Origin: Clostridium sp. Marseille-Q2269 | Lineage (GTDB): Bacteria; Bacillota; Clostridia; Clostridiales; Clostridiaceae | Direction: 5' to 3' | DNA length: 64,000 nucleotides | Assembly (NCBI RefSeq): GCF_943736985.1 | Contig: NZ_CALSFS010000003.1 | Span: 1 to 64,000, forward strand | Translations under genes and position numbers: made by a program | Notes under the pieces: generated by a model | Databases searched by the model: none | What the model was told of the DNA's origin: nothing | Seen by the model: only the letters and a program-made list of their open reading frames with translations | Shown here: one piece after another, positions 17,558 to 26,556 of the stretch | Layout of the letters: each line of letters begins with the position of its first letter | Position numbering within the stretch: the first letter of the stretch is position 1

Positions 17558-18463
17558 TTATTTACTACTTTTATGTATATAAAAATAATCTAAGCAAAAA
17601 TCAAAGAAGGCTTTAGCAGTAGGAGTGAGAGTTCTTTTAGAACATATTGCTAAGTAGAGGCTTCTTTTCAAAGTTAGATCTGTTATTTTGCTTTTTTTGA
17701 TAGAGTTTAATCCTAGATACCCATTATAAACCTTTTCAGAAATTACAGATACTCCAACACCTGTTTTTACAAATTGAAAAATTGTATCTAGATTATTTAC
17801 TTCACAACAGATTTCTAGGTTAGATGGATCAATACCAGATTTTTTCAAACCGATTTCAAAAGTTTTTCGTGTTGCTGAAGATTTTTTCCTAAGTACAAAT
17901 TTATATTTTAGTATATCTTCTGTAGTTATTTCATCAGGAATATTTAGGCTAGGATTAGATATTAAAACTAAATTATCTTCTACTAGTTTATATGTTTTTA
18001 TTTTATCATCACCTATTAGATCTCCAATAATACCAATTTCTGAGTTAAAGTTTAATAAATTTTCTATTACTTCTCCAGAACTTTGTTCCAGTATATTAAA
18101 AGATACTTCTGGAAATTTATTTTCAAAACCTTTAACTAGACTTGGTATTATTGTATTACAAGGAGTACTACTAGCTGTTAAAGTTAATTTGCCACACACA
18201 TTATTATTAAAATTAGATAAGCAACATACTGCTTTATCACGAGCATTTAGAATTTCTAATGCATATTTTAAGAAGGAATTACCAGCAGGAGTTAATAAAA
18301 CTTCTTTAGAAGTTCTATCGAAAAGTTGTACACTAAGCTCTTTTTCTAAAGTAGCTATATGAGAACTTATAGCAGGCTGTGATAAAAATACAGAATTAGC
18401 TGCCTTAGAGAAACTTTTATATTTAGCTACACTTATAAAAGCTTCTATTTGTTTAAAATCCAT
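17558..18463 (-). CDS. LysR-family transcriptional regulator
   Basis: The 301-residue protein has an N-terminal winged helix (SVFLSQPAISSHIATLEKE in part; about 15-38) and a substrate-binding domain. The overall look is close to CysB/CysL-like or YwfK-type LysR proteins. A strong SD (GGGAGGT) precedes the ATG. It is transcribed away from nothing obvious: the S8 protease gene follows downstream and a YdcZ-type transporter gene lies upstream, all on the minus strand. Its target genes are not evident. Confidence 0.88.
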   Translation of the reverse strand: MDFKQIEAFISVAKYKSFSKAANSVFLSQPAISSHIATLEKELSVQLFDRTSKEVLLTPAGNSFLKYALEILNARDKAVCCLSNFNNNVCGKLTLTASSTPCNTIIPSLVKGFENKFPEVSFNILEQSSGEVIENLLNFNSEIGIIGDLIGDDKIKTYKLVEDNLVLISNPSLNIPDEITTEDILKYKFVLRKKSSATRKTFEIGLKKSGIDPSNLEICCEVNNLDTIFQFVKTGVGVSVISEKVYNGYLGLNSIKKSKITDLTLKRSLYLAICSKRTLTPTAKAFFDFCLDYFYIHKSSK

Positions 18464-18643
18464 TTAGTTACCTCCCAAATTGATATAACGTTATATTTAT
18501 TATAACAATTTGTAATATTAAAGTAAAAGCAAATAAAACATTCCTATAGATTATTTATTTTATTTAATATTAGTAAGCTATACTAAAGGTATTATTTATA
18601 TAAGTTATAACAATGATAAAGATTTCTTATAGTGTACAATATT

Positions 18644-19075
18644 TTAACCTTTACATTTAAATATAATTATACCAGCTAGCATCACTATAACTCCTATAAT
18701 TTTATGAGGAGTAAATTTTACAATTTCTGAATTAAAAAAACCAAAAGCATCTATTATGCCTGCAGAGGTAAGTTGAGATACTAATATTATACCTATAGCA
18801 CAAGTAGGACCTAAAGATCCAATTCCTTTCATTACAGTATAAATTATAATGACACCCAAGGCTCCACCTAATAAATATAATTTATTTGCATTTTTTATAT
18901 TTTTAAAATTACCATCTCCCAATAACATCCAGATTATAATAGTTATTATAAATCCAGTTCCTTGAACAAAGGTATTTGTTTCCCACATACCTATTTTATC
19001 TCCTAGACGAGTATTAAAAACTCCTTGCAAAGTCATAGCTAGACCAGATATTATTGAGTATATTATTCCCATCAT
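18644..19075 (-). CDS. DMT-family transporter, YdcZ/DUF606 type
   Basis: The 143-residue protein consists almost entirely of five hydrophobic segments. It has the small-transporter pattern of the YdcZ (DUF606) family: short GxxxxxxG-rich helices and the motif MTLQGVFNTRLG near the N-terminus. Such half-size proteins probably pair to make an exporter or importer of small molecules; the substrate is unknown. SD AAAGGAGG lies at good distance from the first of two ATG codons. Confidence 0.8.
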   Translation of the reverse strand: MMGIIYSIISGLAMTLQGVFNTRLGDKIGMWETNTFVQGTGFIITIIIWMLLGDGNFKNIKNANKLYLLGGALGVIIIYTVMKGIGSLGPTCAIGIILVSQLTSAGIIDAFGFFNSEIVKFTPHKIIGVIVMLAGIIIFKCKG

Positions 19076-19131
19076 ATATAAAACCTCCTTTGCTTTAGTA
19101 GGTTTTCCTATAAGGGAAGGTATTATTATAT

Positions 19132-19170
19132 AAAAAAATTGGATAATAAGTTACATTTTACTTATTATCC
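19132..19170 (-). terminator. terminator of the dUTPase gene
   Basis: The 11-bp stem GGATAATAAGT (19141-19151) / ACTTATTATCC (19160-19170) is followed, on the minus strand, by seven T. It lies 11 bp past the dUTPase stop. Confidence 0.8.
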
Positions 19171-19181
19171 ATTTAAAGCTT

Positions 19182-19667
19182 TTAATATCCATTATTTTGT
19201 CTGTCGTGATTTGTATTATTTTTTTCCACATAAGCTTCTTCTATATCTTTTTGGGAGAAGCCTAAATTGATTCCTAAATATAGAAAATCTTCGAATAAAG
19301 TAATATAGTGATCCTTAGAGGAACAGATCATAAAATCATTTATATCTATATAAAGATTTAAAAATTGCTCAGTTAAATTATAATCTAGATTTTTCCTCTG
19401 TAGAGTTAAATCATCAAAGTTTTGCTCTAAACCTAAAGTTAAAATAAAATGAAGACAATCTACATATTCCTCAAGTATAGTAGATCTATTTGAAGGTAAT
19501 TTGACACTCCAATATTTAAAACATTTAGTTTCATTAGCTAATTCAGCTAGTTCTACCTGTAAAGCTAGTATCTTTTCACTTAAAAGGGACTTACCTTCTA
19601 GAGAATGATTTTTTGTTATATGTTCATCTAGATTTTTTTGAAGTTCAAATAACTTTTTTAAATTCAT
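19182..19667 (-). CDS. dimeric all-alpha dUTP diphosphatase-like protein
   Basis: The 161-residue all-helical protein matches the dimeric dUTPase/MazG-like NTP pyrophosphohydrolase family. It has ALQVELAELANETK (metal-binding ExxE at about 37-41) and EEYVDCLHFILT (ExxxD at about 66-70). These enzymes hydrolyse dUTP or related nucleotides to the monophosphate. The start ATG is preceded by a weak SD-like AAAGGCGG inside a small palindrome (AAAGGC/GCCTTT). It is monocistronic. Confidence 0.8.
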   Translation of the reverse strand: MNLKKLFELQKNLDEHITKNHSLEGKSLLSEKILALQVELAELANETKCFKYWSVKLPSNRSTILEEYVDCLHFILTLGLEQNFDDLTLQRKNLDYNLTEQFLNLYIDINDFMICSSKDHYITLFEDFLYLGINLGFSQKDIEEAYVEKNNTNHDRQNNGY

Positions 19668-19964
19668 ATAAAAAGGCCGCCTTTCCCTAATTTTTTAAAA
19701 GTATTAAAAAACATAAAAAAGTCATATATATATTCTATCTAAAATCATTGAAATTTAAAAGAAGGTGGAATCGGTTACATAATTTTTTTTTTTGTAAAAT
19801 TACTAAATATTTTTAATTTTATAGATTAATTATGTTGTAATAAATAATAATGAATATTTATAGTATAGGGCATGATTATAATTTTATTTAATAAATCAAC
19901 ATATAATAAGAAAAAAATGATATTATTCATATAATAGTGCTACATTATATTTTGGGAGGATTTT
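19668..19964. other. divergent intergenic region
   Basis: These 297 bp separate the dUTPase and PHP genes, which diverge. No open frame or clear RNA was seen. The only structure is the AAAGGC/GCCTTT palindrome at 19672-19684 next to the dUTPase start. The PHP gene has a strong SD (GGGAGGA) but no strong consensus promoter. Confidence 0.5.
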
Positions 19965-20642
19965 ATGATAATAGATACTCATATACATGAAAGTAAATAT
20001 TCATTAGATAGTGAAATATCTTTAGAACAGATAGTAAAGAGAGCAAAACAAATAGGGTTAGATGGAGTCTGTATTACAGACCATGAAAGTAATGAGATTA
20101 TGGAGGAAGCACATGCTTATTCAAAATCTACTGGATTTTTGATACTTGTTGGTGCTGAAATACTTACATATGAAGGAGATATATTAGCATTTGGACTAAA
20201 AGATTTACCTAAAGAAAAAATGCATGCTAAAGATTTATTTAAAATAGTGTATGATAATGATGGAGTAGCTATTAGTGCACATCCTTATAGAAATAATAAT
20301 AGAGGGATGGGTAATTATATAAGAGAAGCAAAGGCATTAGGCTTGTGTGGAGTTGAAGCTTTTAATGGTAGTACAGAGCCTCATCAAAATTTATTAGCAT
20401 ATTCTCTAGCTACTGAGCTAAATCTTCCATGTATAGGTTCTAGTGATGCTCATGTTATAGAAAATGTGGGTAAGTATGCTACTGTATTTCCAAACGGAAT
20501 AAGAAATGAAAGAGATCTAATACAGGCAATAAAAGATAATAATGTTTGCCCTGCTATGTATGATAATGGAAAATATAAGTATATAGATATATACAATAAG
20601 GTAATTAACAATTTAGACAGTAAAATTTATAAAATAATGTAA
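19965..20642 (+). CDS. PHP-domain metal-dependent phosphoesterase
   Basis: The 225-residue protein has the ordered PHP metal-ligand motifs: DTHIHE (4-9), ITDHE (about 38-42), GAEI, SAHPYRNN (about 105-112) and GSSDAH (about 160-165). This layout resembles PHP phosphoesterases that act on nucleotide or sugar phosphates, such as the YciV/RNase AM group, but the substrate cannot be named. It is monocistronic: strong SD (GGGAGGA) upstream and a long terminator hairpin downstream. Confidence 0.87.
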   Translation: MIIDTHIHESKYSLDSEISLEQIVKRAKQIGLDGVCITDHESNEIMEEAHAYSKSTGFLILVGAEILTYEGDILAFGLKDLPKEKMHAKDLFKIVYDNDGVAISAHPYRNNNRGMGNYIREAKALGLCGVEAFNGSTEPHQNLLAYSLATELNLPCIGSSDAHVIENVGKYATVFPNGIRNERDLIQAIKDNNVCPAMYDNGKYKYIDIYNKVINNLDSKIYKIM

Positions 20643-20676
20643 TATATTATAAAATTAATTCTATAATATAAATAAA

Positions 20677-20756
20677 AAGCTATCTTTACAATAAATAGAT
20701 TTGAAGTAGAATATATATAAAATAAATCTATTTATTTAGAGATAGCTTGTTTTTAT
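20677..20756. terminator. long hairpin terminator between convergent genes
   Basis: The outer stem AAGCTATCT (20677-20685) / AGATAGCTT (20740-20748) and an inner AATAAATAGATTT / AAATCTATTTATT stem form an extended hairpin followed by GTTTTTAT. Confidence 0.75.
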
Positions 20757-20811
20757 ATTATATATAGACATAAAAGGTGAAGTATTATCTGTTTTATATT
20801 AATTTTATATG

Positions 20812-22056
20812 TTAAAATAACTTTTCTATATTTGAAAAAGCATTTGACCAGGATTTCATCTTTATAGATTTTTCTAGTTTAGAGTCCATTATTAGATTAT
20901 TTTTAATTTGTTCTTCTATAGCTAAAGCAATACTACATTCAAAGTTAGGTATTGATTCTGGAGATATGGTGTCTATAGTATTTAGCTTTGGAATAGGAAC
21001 ATATTTTATAATACCACTATTATTGATTGTTTCTCCCATCCATTCTTTTATACCAGGAAGATCTGTGCAAACTATTTTAAGTCCACAGGCCATTGCTTCT
21101 ATTAATACTAAGGGCAATCCTTCGTATAGAGAAGGCAGCACTAATATGTCACATTGTCTAAATAAATCAGATAAATTTTTTTGACAAAGAGAGCCTAAAA
21201 CATTAATAGAAAAATTTGAGGAATTATTTTTACATAAATTCATTATGTTTATGGTTTCATCTCCAGCTCCAGAACCGGCCAAATAAAGTTCTATATTCTT
21301 TACATATTTTTTAATTAGTTTAATTGAATTAATTAAAAAAGGAACCCCTTTAGAATAGCTCAATTTACCGGCATAAACTATTTTAATTGCATGGGAATTA
21401 TTTTTAGTTTTATCCATATAAAAAGTATCTGGGTTAAAACCAGTACCAGCAATATGTATTTTATCTTTATTTATTTTATATGATTGTATAACTTGTTGTT
21501 TTTCATCGCTATGAGATACTATTATAGTATCTAAATGTTTACAATTACTTATTACATAATTTAATATTTCTTTTGAAACAAATTTAGTGCTATGTTTAAA
21601 GAATTGTAGTTGTCTTAAATCTGTTCCATGACAAAAAGTTATAATTTTTTTATAGGGATATAACTCTTTAACTAAAGCCGTTAAAATCCATAGATGATGG
21701 CATATTATTATGTCTGGATTAAAATTTTCAATAGCAGTTCTTATAGCCAAAGAGAAATGAGCTTTCCAATTTTCTAGCATGTCTATAGACAGATCTTTAT
21801 ATGGGGTACTATCATAAGGCATAACATCACTCATTCCAACAATAGGAAAAGGTAATTTTGAGGTTTCAAATATTATAGGAAAAAATGAAATAGGATTTTT
21901 TGAAGAAAAACTTACTTCTTTATGTTTTGAAGATATACCAGCTATTACAGCCTGGGTATAACCTTTTTTATCAGCTTCTTTAATAAGAGCTTGAAGATAC
22001 ATACCACTGCCGGTTTTATCAGGCCTTTGAGCCAATATATTTAGTATTTTTTTCAT
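20812..22056 (-). CDS. family 4 glycosyltransferase
   Basis: The 414-residue protein has a GT-B fold. Its N-terminal domain opens with MKKILNILAQRPDKTGSG in place of the usual glycine loop. The C-terminal domain has the GT4 signature LPSLYEGLPLVLIEAMACG (about 300-318), with the two catalytic-loop Glu residues. It transfers a sugar from a nucleotide donor; the acceptor is unknown. No other polysaccharide genes are adjacent, so this may be a stand-alone glycolipid or small-molecule transferase. SD AGGAGGG lies upstream of the ATG. Confidence 0.88.
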   Translation of the reverse strand: MKKILNILAQRPDKTGSGMYLQALIKEADKKGYTQAVIAGISSKHKEVSFSSKNPISFFPIIFETSKLPFPIVGMSDVMPYDSTPYKDLSIDMLENWKAHFSLAIRTAIENFNPDIIICHHLWILTALVKELYPYKKIITFCHGTDLRQLQFFKHSTKFVSKEILNYVISNCKHLDTIIVSHSDEKQQVIQSYKINKDKIHIAGTGFNPDTFYMDKTKNNSHAIKIVYAGKLSYSKGVPFLINSIKLIKKYVKNIELYLAGSGAGDETINIMNLCKNNSSNFSINVLGSLCQKNLSDLFRQCDILVLPSLYEGLPLVLIEAMACGLKIVCTDLPGIKEWMGETINNSGIIKYVPIPKLNTIDTISPESIPNFECSIALAIEEQIKNNLIMDSKLEKSIKMKSWSNAFSNIEKLF

Positions 22057-22145
22057 TGAAACCCTCCTAGAATTATTATTAATTTAAATATGTCAAAATA
22101 CATGTATATTCTACAACATATTACCATTAATATTTAATAAAATAA

Positions 22146-22174
22146 AGAGTATAAAGATTAACACTTTATACTCT
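22146..22174 (-). terminator. probable terminator of the small basic protein gene
   Basis: The 11-bp perfect stem AGAGTATAAAG (22146-22156) / CTTTATACTCT (22164-22174) has a 7-base loop. It lies just after the stop of the 33-residue gene. The T-tract is interrupted (TTATTTTATT), so strength is uncertain. Confidence 0.6.
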
Positions 22175-22181
22175 AAAAAAA

Positions 22182-22283
22182 TTATTTTACTTCTGGTACA
22201 GAAGGTGGATTATTTTTCCTTTTTTTAATCTGCCCTTTGTTATTTTCATCTTGAGAGGGTCTTTTCATTCCTTTTTTAGCCAT
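22182..22283 (-). CDS. small basic protein, 33 residues
   Basis: This short frame has an excellent SD (AGGAGGTTCAAA before ATG) and a terminator directly after its stop, so it is probably a real gene. The product is very hydrophilic: it starts MAKKGMKRPSQ, has a Lys/Arg/Asn-rich middle (KKRKNN) and ends PPSVPEVK. I recognise no family. Small Lys-rich proteins of this kind in clostridia include spore-associated proteins, but that link is a guess. It is well separated from the glycosyltransferase and symporter genes. Confidence 0.75.
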   Translation of the reverse strand: MAKKGMKRPSQDENNKGQIKKRKNNPPSVPEVK

Positions 22284-22356
22284 TTTGAACCTCCTTTAGT
22301 TAATATAATAATATCTTTAATCAAAAGAGGTTTTTTAATACAAAATAAAATAAATT

Positions 22357-23730
22357 TTATATTTTTTCTGTAGAATTAAATCTTTTACTAGCAACGTACA
22401 TAGCTAGTATATTCATAACAATACCTATATATATGGAGGTTATTCCATTAAATCCAATAACTATCCATAAAATACTAGATAAAGGACCTGCTAATACACA
22501 ATAAAAACCTGCCTTAATGTTAATTTTATCTTTAAAAAATAATGCACATACCGTTGGTATAAAAATAGGTGTAGCTCTAAATATCATAGATAAGAAACCC
22601 CAATCTAATATCATAGAGTTGGTATTATTTATAACTATTATTAGAGTAAAAATACCTATTATTAGAATACATATTCTTAAATATAAAATTTCTTTTTTGT
22701 CTTCTAGTTTTTTCTTTGATATAGTTGGTATAATATCTTTTACCATCATAGTGGCTATGCCTAAGGCTAATCCTGCTCCAGTAGCTATTGAAGATATAAG
22801 AACAGTGGCTATAGATATACCTGCCAAAATAGGGTGAAGATAATTAATTAAAAATAAAGGAAAAGCTTCATTAGGATTTATATTTGGAAAGTGAATTTTC
22901 ATGTACATCCCTATAAATGTACACACAATACCAACTGGAAATATTAAAAAAGCTACCCACAAAGAGCTTATCTTAGAAGTCCTAGAATTTTTTCCTGCCA
23001 TAATAGATTGAAAGTAAGTTTGGGTAGACAATATGCCCAGTATTGTAGAAAATCCTAAGGCTAAATCTTCAAAAACACCGTCACTAAATATATTAAACCA
23101 AGGATTTTTAGGAAAGTGGTTAAAAACTTCTGTAGTTCCATTTAATAAAAATATTAATATAATTCCGCATATTATACTTGTACCATATAAAAGTATGGTT
23201 TTAACAGCTCCTACCATAGTACTTCCCCAAAAACCTCCAAAAATTATATAAAACACTAATAAAAAGATTACTATTATAGAAGTTATTTTTACATCTATAT
23301 TAAATATAGACGTAAAAAGAGGAGTACAGGCTAATACCTGGCCATTTATATGGATGAACATTCCTAAGGAAAGCAATAAACTAGATCCAGTTCTTGCCTT
23401 TATTCCATAAGTATTTCCTATAATACCAGGTAATGTAGTTATATTATCCTTACCCACTTGGTTAGAATATATAAGTCCTAACAAAATACTAGCAATACAT
23501 AAGCCTAGTATGAACCATATAGCAGAAATACCATGTTTGTATGCCATCTGTGCAGTACCTACAGTGGAAGCACCACCTATTATAGATCCCATAAGCATAC
23601 TAGTTACTCCTAATATACCTAATTTATTGTTTGCATTTATGAAATCCTTTGCTGTTTTTACTTTTAACTTCCCAATATATCCAGCAACTCCAGTTAAAAT
23701 TAATGTTGCAATTATGCTTATTATAAGCAA
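22357..23730 (-). CDS. sodium:solute symporter family protein
   Basis: The 457-residue membrane protein has about 12-13 hydrophobic helices and a GGASTVGTAQMAYKHG segment (in part) typical of the SSS (solute/sodium symporter) family. The TTG at 23730 is chosen as start because AAAGGGG lies 8 bases upstream. The frame extends 17 codons further up without an SD and with a polar sequence unlike a membrane N-terminus. The substrate is unknown; SSS members carry amino acids, sugars, pantothenate or carboxylates. It appears monocistronic. Confidence 0.85.
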   Translation of the reverse strand: MLIISIIATLILTGVAGYIGKLKVKTAKDFINANNKLGILGVTSMLMGSIIGGASTVGTAQMAYKHGISAIWFILGLCIASILLGLIYSNQVGKDNITTLPGIIGNTYGIKARTGSSLLLSLGMFIHINGQVLACTPLFTSIFNIDVKITSIIVIFLLVFYIIFGGFWGSTMVGAVKTILLYGTSIICGIILIFLLNGTTEVFNHFPKNPWFNIFSDGVFEDLALGFSTILGILSTQTYFQSIMAGKNSRTSKISSLWVAFLIFPVGIVCTFIGMYMKIHFPNINPNEAFPLFLINYLHPILAGISIATVLISSIATGAGLALGIATMMVKDIIPTISKKKLEDKKEILYLRICILIIGIFTLIIVINNTNSMILDWGFLSMIFRATPIFIPTVCALFFKDKINIKAGFYCVLAGPLSSILWIVIGFNGITSIYIGIVMNILAMYVASKRFNSTEKI

Positions 23731-23899
23731 GATCTCATCCCCTTTAAAATGTCTATTAATATTATTATACCAATAAAACACAATTGTGGTTTTATTTCAG
23801 ATATGATAATTTAATTCATTATTTAAGTATTGATATATATTTATAATTAAAACTTATTTAAAGAGTACATTTTAGAAACACATATGGCTATAAATTTAA

Positions 23900-23944
23900 A
23901 ATGAAAAGGAGAAATACTCTATTTAAATATTTCTCATTTTCATT
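23900..23944 (-). terminator. terminator of the hydrogenase maturation operon
   Basis: A 17-bp inverted repeat with one mismatch (23900-23916 and 23928-23944) lies downstream of hydF. On the minus strand it is followed by TTTTAAATTT. Confidence 0.7.
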
Positions 23945-23977
23945 GTCGTTATTTATTAAAACTTTAATCTAAAAGCT

Positions 23978-25171
23978 TTATTTAATATTAAATATTTCTA
24001 TGCTCCTATACAATATACCTGTTAAATAGGAGATAAGTATACCATAATTAGTTATAGGTATATTCTTTTCTTTACATAGCTTAAGTTTAGAATCCATAGT
24101 TCTTTTATTTACCATACAAGCACCACAATGAATTACTAAATCATACTTATCCACATTCTGTGGAAAATCTCCCCCCATTTTAAATTCATAATGTAATTTT
24201 TTATCCACATGTGAATTAATCATGTTGGGTATTTTAATTCTACCTATGTCTTCATGAGAATAATTATGTGTACAACTTTCTGATATAAGTATTTTAGAAT
24301 TCTCATCTAAAGTTTCTATAGCTTTAGTTCCTTCCACAAAAGTTTTTAAGTCACTTTTATAATTAGCAAATAAAATTGAAAAACTTGTGAGCTTTATATT
24401 AGCAGGAACAATTTTAGATACTTTTTTAAAGGCTTGAGAATCTGTTACAACTAAATCTATGTTTTTTATATCATTTAATGCAGATTCTAATTCCGTATCT
24501 CTTACCACATAACTTTTTATACCATGGTCTAAACAATCTCGTATTAATTGAACTTGTGGTAATATTAATCTACCCTTTGGTGCCTCAGAATCTATAGGAA
24601 CTACCATAACTACTTTACTGTTATAAGGAAGTAATTTCCCTATAATAGTATCATCTTCTTTAACTTCATTTAATTTTTGTATTAAAATATCTTTTAAATT
24701 AAGTATGCTATTAACGTCATTTGATGAAACAAATACACAGTCTTTTATTAATTTTTCTATTTCATATAGTTTATTTTTATCCACAGTGTCTATTTTAGTT
24801 ACAACTGTTATATAAGAGATATTTTGTTTCTTAAATTTATCTGTAGTGTTTTTATAAAGTTCTATATCAATATCCTCAGCTGACATAACATATATAGCAA
24901 AATCTGTTTTTAAGAAAGTATTTAAGGTTTTCTCAACCCTTGCTTTCCCCAGTTCTGAGTTATCTTCTAATCCAGCAGTATCTATAAATAAAACTGGACC
25001 TAAAGGTATAAGTTCCATAGCTTTACTTACAGGGTCAGTTGTAGTTCCCTCTATAGGAGATACAATAGATATATCTTGACCTATTACTGCATTCATTAAA
25101 GAAGATTTCCCAGAATTAGTTTTACCAACAAGAGTTATATGAATTCTATTAGCATTAGGTGTAGTATTCAT
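23978..25171 (-). CDS. hydF: [FeFe]-hydrogenase maturation GTPase HydF
   Basis: HydF is the scaffold on which the 2Fe subcluster is assembled before transfer to the hydrogenase. The 397-residue protein has an N-terminal Era-like GTPase domain: P-loop GKTNSGKSS (17-25), GTT and DTAGLED switch regions. The C-terminal cluster domain carries the family pattern SCTHN and, further on, HCGACMVNKR, which bind a [4Fe-4S] cluster. It is the last of four genes, 8 bp after hydG. Confidence 0.96.
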   Translation of the reverse strand: MNTTPNANRIHITLVGKTNSGKSSLMNAVIGQDISIVSPIEGTTTDPVSKAMELIPLGPVLFIDTAGLEDNSELGKARVEKTLNTFLKTDFAIYVMSAEDIDIELYKNTTDKFKKQNISYITVVTKIDTVDKNKLYEIEKLIKDCVFVSSNDVNSILNLKDILIQKLNEVKEDDTIIGKLLPYNSKVVMVVPIDSEAPKGRLILPQVQLIRDCLDHGIKSYVVRDTELESALNDIKNIDLVVTDSQAFKKVSKIVPANIKLTSFSILFANYKSDLKTFVEGTKAIETLDENSKILISESCTHNYSHEDIGRIKIPNMINSHVDKKLHYEFKMGGDFPQNVDKYDLVIHCGACMVNKRTMDSKLKLCKEKNIPITNYGILISYLTGILYRSIEIFNIK

Positions 25172-25179
25172 AAATCCTC

Positions 25180-26556
25180 CTAAAAAAACAGGTCTCTTTC
25201 CCCATTTTTTATTTTTTGTATATTTTCAATAACTGTATTTTTAATATCTTCTCTTTGAATTTTATTTATTTCTTCTTTTATTAATTTTTCTCCTTTTTCT
25301 TTTAATTCATCATCACCATAGTCTAGTAAAAATTCCATTAAAGTCATTATGGCGTTAGGTTGACATACATATTGAATATTTCCAGACTTAGCAAGGCTCA
25401 TAAATCTATCACCAGTTCTGCCTTTTCTATAACAACCTGTGCAATAACTTGGAATATGGCCATCATCAATTAATTCTTTTAACACCTGTAAGTGACTTCT
25501 ATGGTCTTCAATTATAAATTGGTTAGTATTTTTACCTTCTTCTCCTGCTTTATACCCACCAACTCCGGCACAAGAACCAGCGCTTACTTGAGAAACACCA
25601 TATTCAATAACTTCTTTTCTCATTTCTGCACTTTCTCTAGTGGATAATATTATACCAGTAAATGGCACAGCTATTCTTAATATAGTTACTATTTGTTTAA
25701 ATGATTCATCATCAACTAAATAAGGAAATTTTTCAATATCCATTCCTTCAGCTTTTTTCAATCTAGGTACAGATATAGTATGGAATCCTACACCAAATTG
25801 TTTTTCTAACTCTTCATTGTGAATCATTAGGGATAAGACTTCAAATTTATAATTATATAATCCAAAAAGAACTCCAGCACCTACATCATTTATACCGCCT
25901 TCCATAGCTCTATGAAATGAAGTTAAATGATATTCGTAATCTCCTTTTGTACACTTAGGATGCATTTTTTCATAAGTAGGTTTATGATAAGTTTCTTGGA
26001 ATAATATATAAGTTCCTATTTTAGCATCTTTTAACTTTTTATAATTTTCAACAGTGGTAGCTGCAATATTAACATTGATTCTTCTAATATTTCCATTTTC
26101 ATTTTGGGTATCATATATAGTTTTTATGCTTTCTAATACGTAATCTATAGGGCAGTTTACAGGATCTTCCCCAGCTTCTAGAGCTAATCTTTTATGACCC
26201 ATTTTTTCAAGAATTCTAACTTCAGTTTTAATCTCTTCTTGAGTTAGTTTTCTTCTATTAAATCCATTACAACTTTTGTAACCGCAGTATACGCAATTAT
26301 TAACACAATAGTCACTAATATATAAAGGTGCAAATAAAACAATTCTATTACCATATATAGATTTCTTTATATCTCCAGCTATTTTAAACATTCTAGATAA
26401 TAATTTTTCATCTTTTATTTGGAGAAGTACAGCTATGTCTTTATGAGTTAACTTCTCCTTACTACAGGCTTTATCTAAAACCTTTTCCACATCTTCATTT
26501 GTAGCATTTTCAGCTTCTTTTAGTAAATTTTCTATATAATCATGATTTATAAACAT
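25180..26556 (-). CDS. hydG: [FeFe]-hydrogenase maturase HydG (radical SAM tyrosine lyase)
   Basis: HydG cleaves tyrosine to deliver CO and cyanide ligands of the H-cluster. The 458-residue protein has the radical-SAM motif CVNNCVYC (C84, C88, C91). A C-terminal second cluster site (CTGCYRKGRTGDRFM, then a Cys near IQYVCQP) is characteristic of HydG and absent from HydE. ThiH is the closest paralogue, but the neighbours hydE and hydF settle the call. Its start abuts the hydE stop. Confidence 0.97.
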   Translation of the reverse strand: MFINHDYIENLLKEAENATNEDVEKVLDKACSKEKLTHKDIAVLLQIKDEKLLSRMFKIAGDIKKSIYGNRIVLFAPLYISDYCVNNCVYCGYKSCNGFNRRKLTQEEIKTEVRILEKMGHKRLALEAGEDPVNCPIDYVLESIKTIYDTQNENGNIRRINVNIAATTVENYKKLKDAKIGTYILFQETYHKPTYEKMHPKCTKGDYEYHLTSFHRAMEGGINDVGAGVLFGLYNYKFEVLSLMIHNEELEKQFGVGFHTISVPRLKKAEGMDIEKFPYLVDDESFKQIVTILRIAVPFTGIILSTRESAEMRKEVIEYGVSQVSAGSCAGVGGYKAGEEGKNTNQFIIEDHRSHLQVLKELIDDGHIPSYCTGCYRKGRTGDRFMSLAKSGNIQYVCQPNAIMTLMEFLLDYGDDELKEKGEKLIKEEINKIQREDIKNTVIENIQKIKNGERDLFF

